A DNA stretch of 64,000 nt, taken from contig CAJXTB010000001.1 of the NCBI GenBank assembly GCA_913061235.1, positions 186,001 through 250,000 of the forward strand. Reading direction: 5' to 3'. This stretch comes from an uncultured Pseudomonadota bacterium. Its GTDB lineage: Bacteria > Myxococcota_A > UBA796 > GCA-2862545. Each line of letters begins with the position of its first letter. The first letter of the stretch is position 1. The notes under the pieces were generated by a model, which was given only the letters and a program-made list of their open reading frames with translations, was not told where the DNA came from and did not search any database. This document shows positions 51,891-60,745 of the stretch, piece by piece. Both the position numbers and the translations under genes were made by a program.

Positions 51891-52559
51891 CTACCAGGGA
51901 ATGGCGCTGCCGTCGCGGTCCATGAAGCTGCCGGTGTTCTGCAGATCAAGGCCATCTACGGTCTTCAAGATGCACGCAGCAGAGTCGTCCACTTCGAGCT
52001 GCGCGCTGTCGCCGCCCATGTCCGTCTTGACCCAGCCCGGGTGAATACCGACCACGGTCACTCCGGCGTCCTTCAGATCCACGGACGACACGCTCACGGC
52101 CATGTTCAGGGCCGCCTTGCTCATGCGGTAGGCGTACATGCCGCCGCTGTCGTTCTCTTCGATGGAGCCCATGCGGGATGTGATGTTGACCACCTTCGCG
52201 CCGCCATTCGACTTCACCTGCGGAAGAACGGCCTGCAGAACGCGCAGCGGACCAACGGTATTGGTATCGAAGACAGCCTTCATGCCGTCAAAGTCCAGGT
52301 TGCCAAGCCCATCCCGAATCGCCATGCCCGCGTTGTTGATGAGCACGTCAATGGACTCGTTGCCAAGGGCCGCAGCGAACGCCGCAACACTGTCGTCATC
52401 CTGCACGTCCAACGGCACAACCCTGCCGCCGAGCGCCACAAGCTCCTTGGCGTCTGCTGGATTGCGAGCCGTCGCAATGACCTCTTCGCCACGCTCAGTG
52501 AGCTGACGCGCCAGCGCTAGACCAATTCCCCGATTCGCTCCTGTAATGACCCAACGCAT
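51891..52559 (-). CDS. C-factor (CsgA)-like short-chain dehydrogenase
   Basis: A 222-residue SDR of the C-factor/sniffer group. It shows WVITGANRGIGLALARQL, IDVLINNAGMA, NITSRMGSI (catalytic Ser), YAYRMSKAALNM (Tyr-Xaa3-Lys) and HPGWVKTDMGG. Myxococcus CsgA, whose SDR activity supports developmental signalling, is in this group, but so are many housekeeping enzymes. Start is ATG 52559. It is followed upstream by the aminotransferase gene on the same strand (94 bp). Confidence 0.9.
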   Translation of the reverse strand: MRWVITGANRGIGLALARQLTERGEEVIATARNPADAKELVALGGRVVPLDVQDDDSVAAFAAALGNESIDVLINNAGMAIRDGLGNLDFDGMKAVFDTNTVGPLRVLQAVLPQVKSNGGAKVVNITSRMGSIEENDSGGMYAYRMSKAALNMAVSVSSVDLKDAGVTVVGIHPGWVKTDMGGDSAQLEVDDSAACILKTVDGLDLQNTGSFMDRDGSAIPW

Positions 52560-52653
52560 ACCGACTCCAGTGTGAGACGGAACGCTAACGGCCTCATGGT
52601 TTACAGGTCGACGTGGCGACCAAATTCCATGGAGCCGCCAACGACTCGGCAGC

Positions 52654-53841
52654 TCACTGCTCGCCGTACTGAACAATCGCCTTCGCCAACAGTTCACCCG
52701 CACGACGCAGGCGGTCTTCCGAGATCACCGCAGCCAAGCGAATCTGAGTCTGGCCGCGCGACGGCTCGGAATAGAACCCGCCCCCGGGTGCCACCACCAC
52801 ACTCTGACCGTTGTCGCGGAAGTCGGTGACGAGCCAGCGAGCGAACGCTTCAGCGTCGTCTACTGGAAGGTCGACCATGAAGTAGAAGGCACCTTCCGGC
52901 TTGTGCGTCGTAATTCCAGGCACGTCTTTGAGTGCACCGTACAAGGCATCTACGCGGCTCTTGTAGATGGAGCGGACGGTCTCATAGTACGACTCTGGCA
53001 TGGTCAAGGCAGCGATACCTACGGCCTGAGCGAGGGGTTGTGGTCCAAGACGAGCCTGTCCCAAACGCTCTACTTTTTCCATCAACTCCGCATTGCGGCT
53101 GACCAAGAACCCAAGACGCACGCCACATGCAGACCAGGTCTTCGACAACGAATCAACCACCACAACACGGTCTGCGTACGCATCCAACTCCAACATGGAC
53201 GTTGGCGGCGTGGTGAACCAGATGCGCCGGTACACTTCGTCCGAGATGATGAACAAGTTGTGTCGCTTGGCCCATTCTGCAAGGCGAATCAGCGCCTCGC
53301 GACCGTACACACCACCGGTAGGATTGCCCGGGTTCGAGAAGACAATGGCCTTGGTCCGATCGGTGACGAAGCCATCGAGGACGTCGTCCGAAGGAATCGC
53401 AAAGCCATCCGCCAAGGGGGTCGGCACGGGGGCAATCTTGGCCCCGGCGACCGTCGCAAAGCCGTTGTAGTTCGTGTAGTACGGCTCTAGGACGATGATC
53501 TCGTCTCCAGGATCGCAAATTGCCGTGAACGCAAACAGAAGCGCCTCGGAGCCTCCCGTGGTGACCGCCACATCGAACGGTCCGAGATCACTGCACCACC
53601 GGCGCATGTAGTTGGCCGCTGCTTCACGACACGGCATGGTCCCTGACGCGGGCCCATACGCAACCACCTCAGGCTGAAACGCGGCCATCGCGTCGAGCAT
53701 CGGCTGCGGCGTGGGGACATCGGGCTGGCCAATGTTCAGGCGTAGAAACTCGGTATCGGTCTGCTGGGCAACCACAAGGTCGAGCTTACGAATGGCGCTC
53801 TCTTGCAGGATGAGAGCGCGCTTGGACAACTGCGGGACCAT
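52654..53841 (-). CDS. Aspartate aminotransferase family enzyme
   Basis: A 395-residue PLP enzyme of aminotransferase subgroup I. Hallmarks are LNIGQPDVPTP, TTGGSEALLFAFTAICDPGDEII, FSNPGNPTGGVYG, ISDEVYRRIWF and the PLP lysine in VDSLSKTWSACGVRLGF. C-terminal residues include PEGAFYFMVDLP and QIRLAAVISEDRL with the carboxylate-binding Arg. It probably interconverts aspartate or aromatic amino acids with their 2-oxo acids. Start is ATG 53841. It lies downstream of the GSII gene on the same strand but is separated by a strong terminator. Confidence 0.93.
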   Translation of the reverse strand: MVPQLSKRALILQESAIRKLDLVVAQQTDTEFLRLNIGQPDVPTPQPMLDAMAAFQPEVVAYGPASGTMPCREAAANYMRRWCSDLGPFDVAVTTGGSEALLFAFTAICDPGDEIIVLEPYYTNYNGFATVAGAKIAPVPTPLADGFAIPSDDVLDGFVTDRTKAIVFSNPGNPTGGVYGREALIRLAEWAKRHNLFIISDEVYRRIWFTTPPTSMLELDAYADRVVVVDSLSKTWSACGVRLGFLVSRNAELMEKVERLGQARLGPQPLAQAVGIAALTMPESYYETVRSIYKSRVDALYGALKDVPGITTHKPEGAFYFMVDLPVDDAEAFARWLVTDFRDNGQSVVVAPGGGFYSEPSRGQTQIRLAAVISEDRLRRAGELLAKAIVQYGEQ

Positions 53842-53960
53842 GGGGAACCTCCGACGAGATTTGCCCCCGGTAGCGCGTTTGTCGCGCGTTGGTCTGTGTG
53901 CGGAGAGTCAGGAGTTGAGCGACGTGGCGGTGCCCCGGAAAAAGGCAGCTACAAACAACA

Positions 53961-53988
53961 ATGCCCCGCCAGAAAACTGACGGGGCAT
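53961..53988 (-). terminator. Terminator after the GSII gene
   Basis: ATGCCCCGCCAG (53961-53972) and CTGACGGGGCAT (53977-53988) form a 12-bp stem (one wobble) with a 4-base loop. The minus strand continues TGTTGTTTGT. It insulates the glutamine synthetase transcript from the aminotransferase gene. Confidence 0.85.
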
Positions 53989-54008
53989 CCATCGATTAGT
54001 CGCGGGAA

Positions 54009-55004
54009 CTAGTCGAGGATAGTTTCCATGAGCAGACGGCCCACCAAATAGGGATCGATGTTCGCGCATGGACGACGGTCTTCAAGGTAGCCTTTGCCAT
54101 CTTGAGCGACGCCGAGCGGAATGCGAACAGAAGCTCCCCGGTCGCCAACGCCATAGCGGAACTCGTTGTACGCACAGGTCTCGTGCTTGCCGGTCAGACG
54201 CGCTTCAATGCCGTCACCGTAGTTGCTGATGTGCAGTGCTGCGCGTGCTTCGAGCTTCGGCATTGCCGCTTCGATAGCCTTGATGCCGCCGTCTTCGCGC
54301 ATCGCCTTGCTGCTGAAGTTGTAGTGACAGCCTGCGCCATTCCAGTCGCCGCGCATGGGCTTAGGGTCTAGACGCATGTCCACGCCGTAGTCTTCGCCGA
54401 TACGGTAGAGCAGCCAGCGAGCGACGACCATGTGGTCTCCCTGCTCGAGTGGGCCTGCGGGACCGATCTGGAATTCCCACTGACCGGGCATGACCTCAGC
54501 ATTCACGCCGGAAATCTTGAGTCCCGCGTCGATGCAGGCTTCCATGTGCTCTTCAACGATGTTGCGGCCGTAGACTTCGTCTGATCCAACGCCACAGTAA
54601 AACGGTCCCTGGGGTGCCGGGTAGCCGTTCTTCGGCCAACCTAGCGGCCGACCGTTTTGGTACATGGTGTACTCCTGCTCCACACCAAACCAGCAGTCGT
54701 GTGCAGCATGACGCTCAGCAGTAGCACGCATGGCGGCGCGCTCATTGGTCCGGTTCGGCGTGCCGTCTGCATTGAAGACTTCGCACACCACCAAGATGTT
54801 GTCGCCGCCGCGAATCGGGTCGGGGCAGGTGAAGACCGGACGCAGAATGCAGTCGGACGCAGCGCCTGGGGCCTGATTCGTGCTCGACCCGTCATATCCC
54901 CACTCGGGTGGCTCACTGCCGTCATGAATGACCTTGGTCTTCGAACGCAGCTTTGGGGTGGGGTCGGTTCCGTCTACCCAGATGTACTCGGCTCTGATTG
55001 CCAT
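54009..55004 (-). CDS. glnII: Glutamine synthetase, type II (eukaryotic-like)
   Basis: A 331-residue GSII making glutamine from glutamate, ammonia and ATP. Clear hallmarks are the start MAIRAEYIWVDG, EWGYDGSSTNQA, FGVEQEYTMY, YCGVGSDEVYGR, GVNAEVMPGQWEFQIGPAGP, GDWNGAGCHYNFSS, and the C-terminal GVGDRGASVRIP...YLEDRRPCANIDPY. Length fits GSII (about 330-370) rather than GSI (~470). No adenylylation loop is expected. ATG 55004 has GGAG upstream; 21 further open codons lack similarity. I saw no clear sigma-54 site in the 93-bp upstream gap. Confidence 0.97.
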   Translation of the reverse strand: MAIRAEYIWVDGTDPTPKLRSKTKVIHDGSEPPEWGYDGSSTNQAPGAASDCILRPVFTCPDPIRGGDNILVVCEVFNADGTPNRTNERAAMRATAERHAAHDCWFGVEQEYTMYQNGRPLGWPKNGYPAPQGPFYCGVGSDEVYGRNIVEEHMEACIDAGLKISGVNAEVMPGQWEFQIGPAGPLEQGDHMVVARWLLYRIGEDYGVDMRLDPKPMRGDWNGAGCHYNFSSKAMREDGGIKAIEAAMPKLEARAALHISNYGDGIEARLTGKHETCAYNEFRYGVGDRGASVRIPLGVAQDGKGYLEDRRPCANIDPYLVGRLLMETILD

Positions 55005-55097
55005 GAAATCTCCAGTTGTCTTCGAAAAGTGTGTCTGCGGTTTAATACTTGGTCGCACGATGTCCAACCCGTCGACCGGGTCTTTGTCACGCCAAGA

Positions 55098-55484
55098 TCA
55101 GTATGTGTCGCCGGTGCCAAATTCCTTCTCTAGCGCGTCTGCTGCGGTGGCAACGGAGGTCATAAAGAAGGTGAAGTCGTCGTTATCAATGTGCTCAAGC
55201 GGCGCGTTGTAGACGACAAAGTAGACGTCTCCCGCGAGCGCAATGGTGGCTAGAGGCATCTCTGCGCTCTTGGCCAGAAGCACAGTGGCGTCTGGGCTCT
55301 TGCCCTTGGCGAAGGCGCTCTTGATCTCGACCATGTCGCGGTCGTGCAGCTTGAAGTGCTTGATGACGACCTTCTGGGTGCGGTCGTCGGCCAAGGTCCA
55401 GACAATCGAGAGCAGCTCACCCTCGTCATCTTCGAGCTTGTACGTTGTGCGAAGGCGGTCACGAACTTCATTCCAGCTGGGCAT
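55098..55484 (-). CDS. Small cytosolic protein of unknown function
   Basis: The 128-residue protein begins MPSWNEVRDRLRTTY. Its alternating strands (LLSIVWTLADDRTQKVVIKHF, VYFVVYNAPLEHID) and final helix resemble YbjN/type III chaperone-like alpha-beta folds, but this is only a pattern impression. ATG 55484 is well placed; the longer open frame upstream overlaps the exonuclease gene and has no similarity. It precedes the GSII gene on the same strand by 93 bp. Confidence 0.7.
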   Translation of the reverse strand: MPSWNEVRDRLRTTYKLEDDEGELLSIVWTLADDRTQKVVIKHFKLHDRDMVEIKSAFAKGKSPDATVLLAKSAEMPLATIALAGDVYFVVYNAPLEHIDNDDFTFFMTSVATAADALEKEFGTGDTY

Positions 55485-55586
55485 ATCAGAGCTTCTCCAT
55501 TCACGGTGCTCACGCCCTACCCGATGCAACACACGGCTACAACCGAGCGCTTGACGCATCCATCCATAGACGTGATGTCCGGCCGC

Positions 55587-56357
55587 ATGAAAGTCACAAC
55601 GTGGAACGTCAATGGCATGCGCGCAGCTCTCCGCAAGGGGTTCGACACGCACCTTCGCCGCATCAAACCAACGGTCTTGCTGTTGCAAGAGACGCGAGCG
55701 CTGCCAGAACAGCTGCCGCCAAACCGCGCCAACCCACGCAACTGGCACGTTCACTGGCACAGCGCTGAGAAGAAGGGCTACGCCGGGACCGCCATCTGGT
55801 CGCGCCACCCGATCGAAGTGTTGAGCACCGGCCTAGACGCTTCAGACCCCGAAGGTCGCGTGCTTCGCGTGCGGACCGGGGGAATCCAGGTGGTCAGCGT
55901 GTACCTCCCTTCGGGCTCACGCTCCGAAGAAGCGCAGGTTCGCAAAGATGCATGGATGGCCGACTTTGCCGACTGGATGCGCGAGCTCAACAGCAGCTCT
56001 GAGCCCGTTGTGGTTGGCGGTGATTTGAACATCGCCCACACGCCCGACGACATCCACAACCCAACGGGCAACAAGAAGACGTCTGGCTTTCTTCCACACG
56101 AACGGGAGTGGTTCACCGAGCTGCTCGCTCAAGGCTGGAACGACACCCAGCGCGCCAGCGTCGGTCCCGGCAAGGGCCCCTACTCCTGGTGGTCGAATCG
56201 CGGAAAAGCCAGAGAACTCAACCGCGGCTGGCGTATCGACTACCTGCTGACCAACCCCGCCTGTCCCGCAGTCCTGGACGTCAGTACCGATAGAAAAGCG
56301 GGACTGGCCTGTAGCGACCACGCGCCTGTCACCGTCACCCTCGACCACGAGTTCTAG
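55587..56357 (+). CDS. xthA: Exodeoxyribonuclease III, second paralogue
   Basis: A 256-residue member of the exonuclease III family. It shows MKVTTWNVNGMRAALRKGF, LLQETR (metal Glu), YAGTAIWSR, VVGGDLNIAHTPDDI, SWWSNRGKARELNRGWRIDYLL and CSDHAPVTV. It should act on abasic and 3'-blocked DNA. It differs clearly from the copy at 3112-3882 (RAALRKGF and GNKKTSGFL segments), so the two are not a recent duplication. An ATG 12 bases upstream is an alternative start. The last four bases overlap the convergent pseudouridine synthase gene. Confidence 0.93.
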   Translation: MKVTTWNVNGMRAALRKGFDTHLRRIKPTVLLLQETRALPEQLPPNRANPRNWHVHWHSAEKKGYAGTAIWSRHPIEVLSTGLDASDPEGRVLRVRTGGIQVVSVYLPSGSRSEEAQVRKDAWMADFADWMRELNSSSEPVVVGGDLNIAHTPDDIHNPTGNKKTSGFLPHEREWFTELLAQGWNDTQRASVGPGKGPYSWWSNRGKARELNRGWRIDYLLTNPACPAVLDVSTDRKAGLACSDHAPVTVTLDHEF

Positions 56358-56995
56358 CGGGCCCACTCGGGTAGAGGCACCGCATCCGTCCCCCACCCGT
56401 TCGCATCTACAAGTCCGACGTGGTGCAGGTAGAACTCAACTCCCTGTGGAGCATTCTCTGGGGTAGGCCCGCCGCCATAGCGACGGTCACCGAGCAGAGC
56501 AATGCCCAAGAACGCAGCGTGCACACGGATTTGGTGCATGACACCTGTGTGCATGGTCACCTCAAACAGCGTGCCCTGCAGTCGACGAAAACCGGTCTTG
56601 GCCGGATACCAGCGACCTCGATGCGGTGTGTTCTCCCCTCGCTGAACGACCATGCGTCCTTTGCGACGGCGGTCATGGCCAATGGCGTGGTCCGTCTCGT
56701 TGACGTCCCACACCGGTGACTTGGCCACACGCATCCGGTAGGTCTTCACCAACTGCTTGGATGCGAAGCAGGTCCGCATCCGGGCAAGCTCCTCTGGGGT
56801 GTCTGCCACCCACAACGCTCCAGAGGTGGAGATGTCGAGCCGGTGCGCAATGCCTGCTTCAAATCCCTTTGGCCAGTCTAAATCGGCGCGATGTGGCTCG
56901 GCCAAGAGCAAGCGTCGCAGCACACAATCGCCATCTGGGTCTGCATGCGGCGGAAAGACCGAAATCCCTGCCGGCTTGTCAACCGTAGTCGCCAC
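56354..56995 (-). CDS. RluA-family pseudouridine synthase
   Basis: A ~213-residue RNA pseudouridine synthase without S4 domain. It has VDKPAGISVFPP, the catalytic motif HRLDISTSG (Asp essential), KTYRMRV, HTGVMHQIRVHAAFLGIALLGDRRYGG and a C-terminal LHHVGL. Target (rRNA or tRNA) is not predictable. The start is uncertain. GTG 56995 gives the shortest normal family N-terminus, with a weak AAGG site; ATG 57067 or 57091 would overlap the start of the divergent TPR gene. Confidence 0.88.
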   Translation of the reverse strand: MATTVDKPAGISVFPPHADPDGDCVLRRLLLAEPHRADLDWPKGFEAGIAHRLDISTSGALWVADTPEELARMRTCFASKQLVKTYRMRVAKSPVWDVNETDHAIGHDRRRKGRMVVQRGENTPHRGRWYPAKTGFRRLQGTLFEVTMHTGVMHQIRVHAAFLGIALLGDRRYGGGPTPENAPQGVEFYLHHVGLVDANGWGTDAVPLPEWAR

Positions 56996-57065
56996 GTCTT
57001 GCCCTTGGTTACTCGGGACGTACCCTGACACATCAGCGGCGCCAACCAAGCCCGCGGAGGACTGC

Positions 57066-57626
57066 ATGTCATCTGAGGACAAATCCCCCAAGAACCCCTT
57101 TGAGGGATTCCGCGTTCAAATCGACCCTGAGAAGATTGAGGAGACGCTTGCCGGGATTCGAGACCGCGCCTCGGCGGCATTCAAGGACGGCCGATACACC
57201 AAGGTGCGGTTGTCCTACAAGGGCAAGACCCTGCTGCCGGACATTCCCCTCGCCATCTTCCTGGCCACGGAAGGGGTTGCCTTCTGGATTGTCAGTCCAC
57301 TTCCTGCGCTCTTGGTCAACCTGGGCGCCAAGGCATTCTTGGACGTAGAGTTCATTCATGAGACCGACGAGCTCGTCCGTGAGGGGCTCGCACTGTACTT
57401 GGACGGAGAGGTCGACCAAGCGGAAGCCAAGTACCGCAAGGCATTGGACCGACGCCCAGATGACTGCTCAGCTCACTACAACCTAGGCACACTGTTGCGG
57501 GTCACCGGTCGTGCCGACGAAGCACGGGCGTCGTTGCAGCGCGCGGCCATGGGTCCAGAAGGCCACCCCGACGTGGTGCGGGCCTCCGAAGCACTGAGTC
57601 GGATGGACGGCCTACGTACGCTGTAG
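57066..57626 (+). CDS. DUF4342-like domain plus TPR protein
   Basis: A 186-residue protein. About 15-95 resemble DUF4342-type proteins (IEETLAGIRDRASAAFKDGRYTKVRLSYKGKTLLPDIPLAIF, then a hydrophobic stretch FWIVSPLPALLVNLGAKAF). About 100-180 are two TPRs (LVREGLALYLDGEVDQAEAKYRKALDRRP, AHYNLGTLLRVTGRADEARASLQRA). The hydrophobic stretch may touch the membrane. GGAGG at 57054 precedes ATG 57066. Confidence 0.8.
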   Translation: MSSEDKSPKNPFEGFRVQIDPEKIEETLAGIRDRASAAFKDGRYTKVRLSYKGKTLLPDIPLAIFLATEGVAFWIVSPLPALLVNLGAKAFLDVEFIHETDELVREGLALYLDGEVDQAEAKYRKALDRRPDDCSAHYNLGTLLRVTGRADEARASLQRAAMGPEGHPDVVRASEALSRMDGLRTL

Positions 57627-57635
57627 GCGAACGGA

Positions 57636-58163
57636 CTACGGAACGACGATGACCTCGGTCATTGCAGCAGCGGCCCCTACTTGGGCGCTGATGTAGGCCG
57701 TTCCCACGCCGACACCGGTCACTTGACCGTTCGCTGAGACACGCGCAATGGCGGGGTCCGAGCTCACCCACTGAACGCCGTCTGCGGAGCCCTCAACAAC
57801 CACCGACAGCTCGAAGGTTGCTCCGACCGCAATGTGTTCTGGCGCGCTGGCAAACCGAATCGCTGTCGGCAGTTCTACCACCGCAGTCCAAGTCAGCGAG
57901 TGACCTTGCCACTCGCCCACGAGAGTCGCCTCACCTGCGCCGATTGCACTAACATCCATGCCGTCTACAGTGACAACGGTGGAATCTGTGGTCTCCCAAG
58001 ACACCGGAACCGCAGCGCCATCTACGTGCACACTCGGCGCCGGAACAGGGCCAATCGCCTGAACCCGCACCACAGATTCACCGTCTAAGACGGGCTCTGA
58101 AGTTGTTGTTGACTCCGAACAGCCCGCAAGCAGTCCCAGAGTCGCCCAGCCGACGACACGCAT
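57636..58163 (-). CDS. Lipoprotein with bacterial Ig-like (Big2) domain
   Basis: A 175-residue lipoprotein with lipobox LLAGC and one or two Ig-like domains. The second is a Big2-type fold (IRFASAPEHIAVGATFELSVVVEG, VQWVSSDPAIARVSANGQVTGVGVGTAYISA). Probably a cell-surface structural or adhesive protein. Start is ATG 58163. It is convergent with the DUF4342/TPR gene. Confidence 0.85.
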   Translation of the reverse strand: MRVVGWATLGLLAGCSESTTTSEPVLDGESVVRVQAIGPVPAPSVHVDGAAVPVSWETTDSTVVTVDGMDVSAIGAGEATLVGEWQGHSLTWTAVVELPTAIRFASAPEHIAVGATFELSVVVEGSADGVQWVSSDPAIARVSANGQVTGVGVGTAYISAQVGAAAAMTEVIVVP

Positions 58164-58248
58164 TCACACTCCATGCGGCCCGATAACTACCAACCCGCAC
58201 ACAGGTGGCCCCGATGACGTGACGTGAAGAAAACTGGCACCCATTGGG

Positions 58249-59391
58249 CTACCGAACCTCAAGCACTTCTACGCGAGACCCTACCGCCCGTCCCAATCCC
58301 TCCCAGGGACGGGCTTGAAACCGTGGTGATAGCGGCAGATGGACCGGGCTTGCGATGCGCTGACCGAGTGTTGGATCCACAGGCACCTCTCCCACACCAG
58401 GCACCGTCACAACCGCCCACGCATGCGGTACCCAGTTGCCCGACGGCAGTCCGACCCACCCAACGACCGGCTGTGCATGGAGGCCTAAGGCCGTTGCCAC
58501 TTCAATGAACAGAGCCACATGCTCGGTACAGTCACCGCGGGCGCCGTGTAGTGCAGCCCGTGGATCAGCCACCGGTGTGGGGCTGTAGCGCACGCTGCGA
58601 GGCACCTGCACCGCGAGCGCCTCCAGCACATCCCGCAGGCCAAGCCCCACGAGAGCACCTGCAATCTCTGCGGCGAGCGGAGTGGTGGCTGGAACTCCAG
58701 GTGTCAGCTCGCCATTCGGAATCTCTTCCCAAAGTGGACGCCGAATCTCTACACGTCCATCGGAGGACTCTACCAAGTCCAGCACGTCTCCCTGCACCTG
58801 GACCCGTGCGAAGAGCTGGCCCTGGGTCGACAGCGGCGCCGATCCCGCCAGCCCTAGGACCACAGCGGGGTCGATTGCGGTCCACTCGTCAAGCGCCCCT
58901 TCTTCTCGGCTGACACGCACACTGTCTGCGCCATAGGCGACCATGTCGTCATCCCCGTGCTGCACCCACCAATGCACGTCGTCATCGGTGAACGAGTGCA
59001 GGTCTCCTGCGACTGCAAAAAGCCCAACGCGCACCACGCTGGCGCTAGGGTCAAACACACGACCCGGCCCGGGTGTCAGGCGAGCGAAGAGATTACGCGG
59101 CAACGGCTGGGACATCGTCACGCGGGCGTCGGCGGACTGCCATGCGACCACATCGTCTCCGACCACCGTCCACTGCGACGACGCCTCAAAGGCCACGACC
59201 TCGTCACCAAGCAGCATCGAGTACGAACGCTGACTCGTCCATCCGTCAGAGCTGTCGACCCGTCGCTCCTGTCCGACCGTGTGACCGGCCAACGAAATCC
59301 GCCAAACCGTACCGGGCACCTCTGAGGAGCAGCCCATCAGGTACCCGCACAAAGCACTCCATCCGCATGCACCCAGCCAAACCCGCGACAC
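58249..59391 (-). CDS. Exported transglutaminase-like protein
   Basis: The ~380-residue protein carries a transglutaminase-like cysteine peptidase core near its C-terminus. The Cys is in HGARGDCTEHV, the His in WVPHAWAVV and the Asp in VPVDPTLGQ, in the canonical order. The N-terminal 220 residues are beta-rich and unrecognised. A signal peptide with a possible lipobox (LMGC) precedes it. The start is uncertain; GTG 59391 gives a reasonable signal peptide. Such exported proteins are often proteases or cross-linkers of envelope proteins. It is divergent from the cyclic-nucleotide-binding gene, 49 bp away. Confidence 0.82.
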   Translation of the reverse strand: MSRVWLGACGWSALCGYLMGCSSEVPGTVWRISLAGHTVGQERRVDSSDGWTSQRSYSMLLGDEVVAFEASSQWTVVGDDVVAWQSADARVTMSQPLPRNLFARLTPGPGRVFDPSASVVRVGLFAVAGDLHSFTDDDVHWWVQHGDDDMVAYGADSVRVSREEGALDEWTAIDPAVVLGLAGSAPLSTQGQLFARVQVQGDVLDLVESSDGRVEIRRPLWEEIPNGELTPGVPATTPLAAEIAGALVGLGLRDVLEALAVQVPRSVRYSPTPVADPRAALHGARGDCTEHVALFIEVATALGLHAQPVVGWVGLPSGNWVPHAWAVVTVPGVGEVPVDPTLGQRIASPVHLPLSPRFQARPWEGLGRAVGSRVEVLEVR

Positions 59392-59440
59392 CAAGCCCCC
59401 CACCACCGCCAGCCTGTCTATACTCCCGTGTGGAGTTGAA

Positions 59441-60676
59441 ATGAACGTACAGACGGCAACAGTGTTCGCCCCGGGGGCAGCCAATCATGCATGGCCGGGT
59501 CAAATCGTACGCGACGACTCGCTTGGGCTACTCGCGATCGGGTCTCCGTCGGGGATTAGCGACGCCCACCAAGCGGCCACCCAGATCGCCCTAGACGCCG
59601 TTCGCACACACGTGGAACGCAACGCCGACATTCTGCGGAGATTCCGCAGTACAGCGACTCCTGGACTGCGCGACCGCATTCTACAAGTGCTCGGTGAGGG
59701 CCTGCGTCGCGCGGCCCACGAGACCTTCGCGTTCGCCCGTCGCCACGACAACCTGACAGTGTCACTAGACGTGCTGCTTATCGTCGGAAAAGAAGCGTTC
59801 ATAGCGCATGTTGGGGATGGCAGAGCCTATCTCATCCGGCGGGGCATCCTGCACCAACTGACCGTCGATCATGTGGACCCCTCCACCACGCCCCACACCC
59901 TATTGCATGCCTTAGGGCCTCGACCCGCAGCACATGTAGAAACACTGTGTATGGAAATTGCGAACGGTGACCGCTTTCTGGTTGCAAGCGTTTCGCTGTG
60001 GGGGGCCCTCGCCGAAAAGGACCTACTTCACGCGATAATCAACGGCCCTCCAAGAGAACTCGTACGACGCTTGGCAATCCCGCTACCGCAGCATCCACTG
60101 GTAGCCGCCACCGCAGTCGTCGGGGACCCCGCAGCTCAGGACACCGAGACGGAACTACTCCGTATTCTGGCTCCGATGCCGCTATTCATGCACTGTACAG
60201 ACGTGCAGCTGCGCCAGGTTGCGCAGGCCACACACCCCAGACGCTTCGGAATGGGAACCGTCCTGTTTCACCAAGGCGACCCTGGCGCCGAACTGTATCT
60301 AGTGATCGAGGGAAAAATCCGTATTGAACGAGACGGCCAGCACATCGTCACCATTGGCCCAGGCTCCAATTTCGGTGAGATGGCCATGCTCGATGAACCC
60401 CTCCGTTCCGCCACTGCAGTCGTACAACAGCCCTGCGAACTGTTGGTGATCAAGAAGGAGGCGTTCTTTTCGCTACTGCGTGGAAACCCACTTTTGGCAG
60501 TAAAAATCCTCTGGAACATGCTGCTGACTCTCTCGTCCAATCTGCGACGAAGCACTGCACTACTGGCAGAAGTGACGGGTGATGCAACAGTGCCTCGTCC
60601 GCCAACACCAGACCAACCGTTGGAGCTTGGAAACATCTACCCGGAAGACTTCACAGAGACGTTGAGTGGCGAATAG
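59441..60676 (+). CDS. Degenerate PP2C domain fused to cyclic-nucleotide-binding domain
   Basis: A 411-residue cytosolic fusion. About 1-230 follow the PP2C/PPM fold: GDGRAYLIRRGILHQLTVDH (125-144) is the well-kept motif. The metal-binding aspartates are lost: the usual ADGMGG is AIGSPSG (32-38), SDGL is ASVSLW (182-187), and the final DN is absent (VAATAVVGD). It should be a pseudophosphatase. About 245-370 form a cNMP-binding domain with a phosphate-binding cassette GSNFGEMAMLDEPLRSATAVV (G312, E313, R322), so nucleotide binding is plausible. No HTH is present, so it is not a CRP-like regulator. Confidence 0.87.
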   Translation: MNVQTATVFAPGAANHAWPGQIVRDDSLGLLAIGSPSGISDAHQAATQIALDAVRTHVERNADILRRFRSTATPGLRDRILQVLGEGLRRAAHETFAFARRHDNLTVSLDVLLIVGKEAFIAHVGDGRAYLIRRGILHQLTVDHVDPSTTPHTLLHALGPRPAAHVETLCMEIANGDRFLVASVSLWGALAEKDLLHAIINGPPRELVRRLAIPLPQHPLVAATAVVGDPAAQDTETELLRILAPMPLFMHCTDVQLRQVAQATHPRRFGMGTVLFHQGDPGAELYLVIEGKIRIERDGQHIVTIGPGSNFGEMAMLDEPLRSATAVVQQPCELLVIKKEAFFSLLRGNPLLAVKILWNMLLTLSSNLRRSTALLAEVTGDATVPRPPTPDQPLELGNIYPEDFTETLSGE

Positions 60677-60689
60677 CAAAGGCGTGATC

Positions 60690-60717
60690 TTGAGTTGATG
60701 CACAAAACGGGTATACT
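60690..60717 (+). promoter_or_regulatory. Sigma-70-like promoter
   Basis: TTGAGT (60690-60695) and TATACT (60712-60717) are separated by 16 bp, close to the housekeeping consensus, and lie 28 bp before the start of the IS630-type HTH gene. It is the clearest promoter pair I saw in the window. Confidence 0.65.
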
Positions 60718-60745
60718 GACTCGTCCCTGTCCATCGAGGTAAATA

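Noticed and set aside
59441-60676. CRP/FNR-type transcription factor
   Set aside because: The cNMP-binding domain is C-terminal and no helix-turn-helix follows; the N-terminus is a PP2C-like fold.
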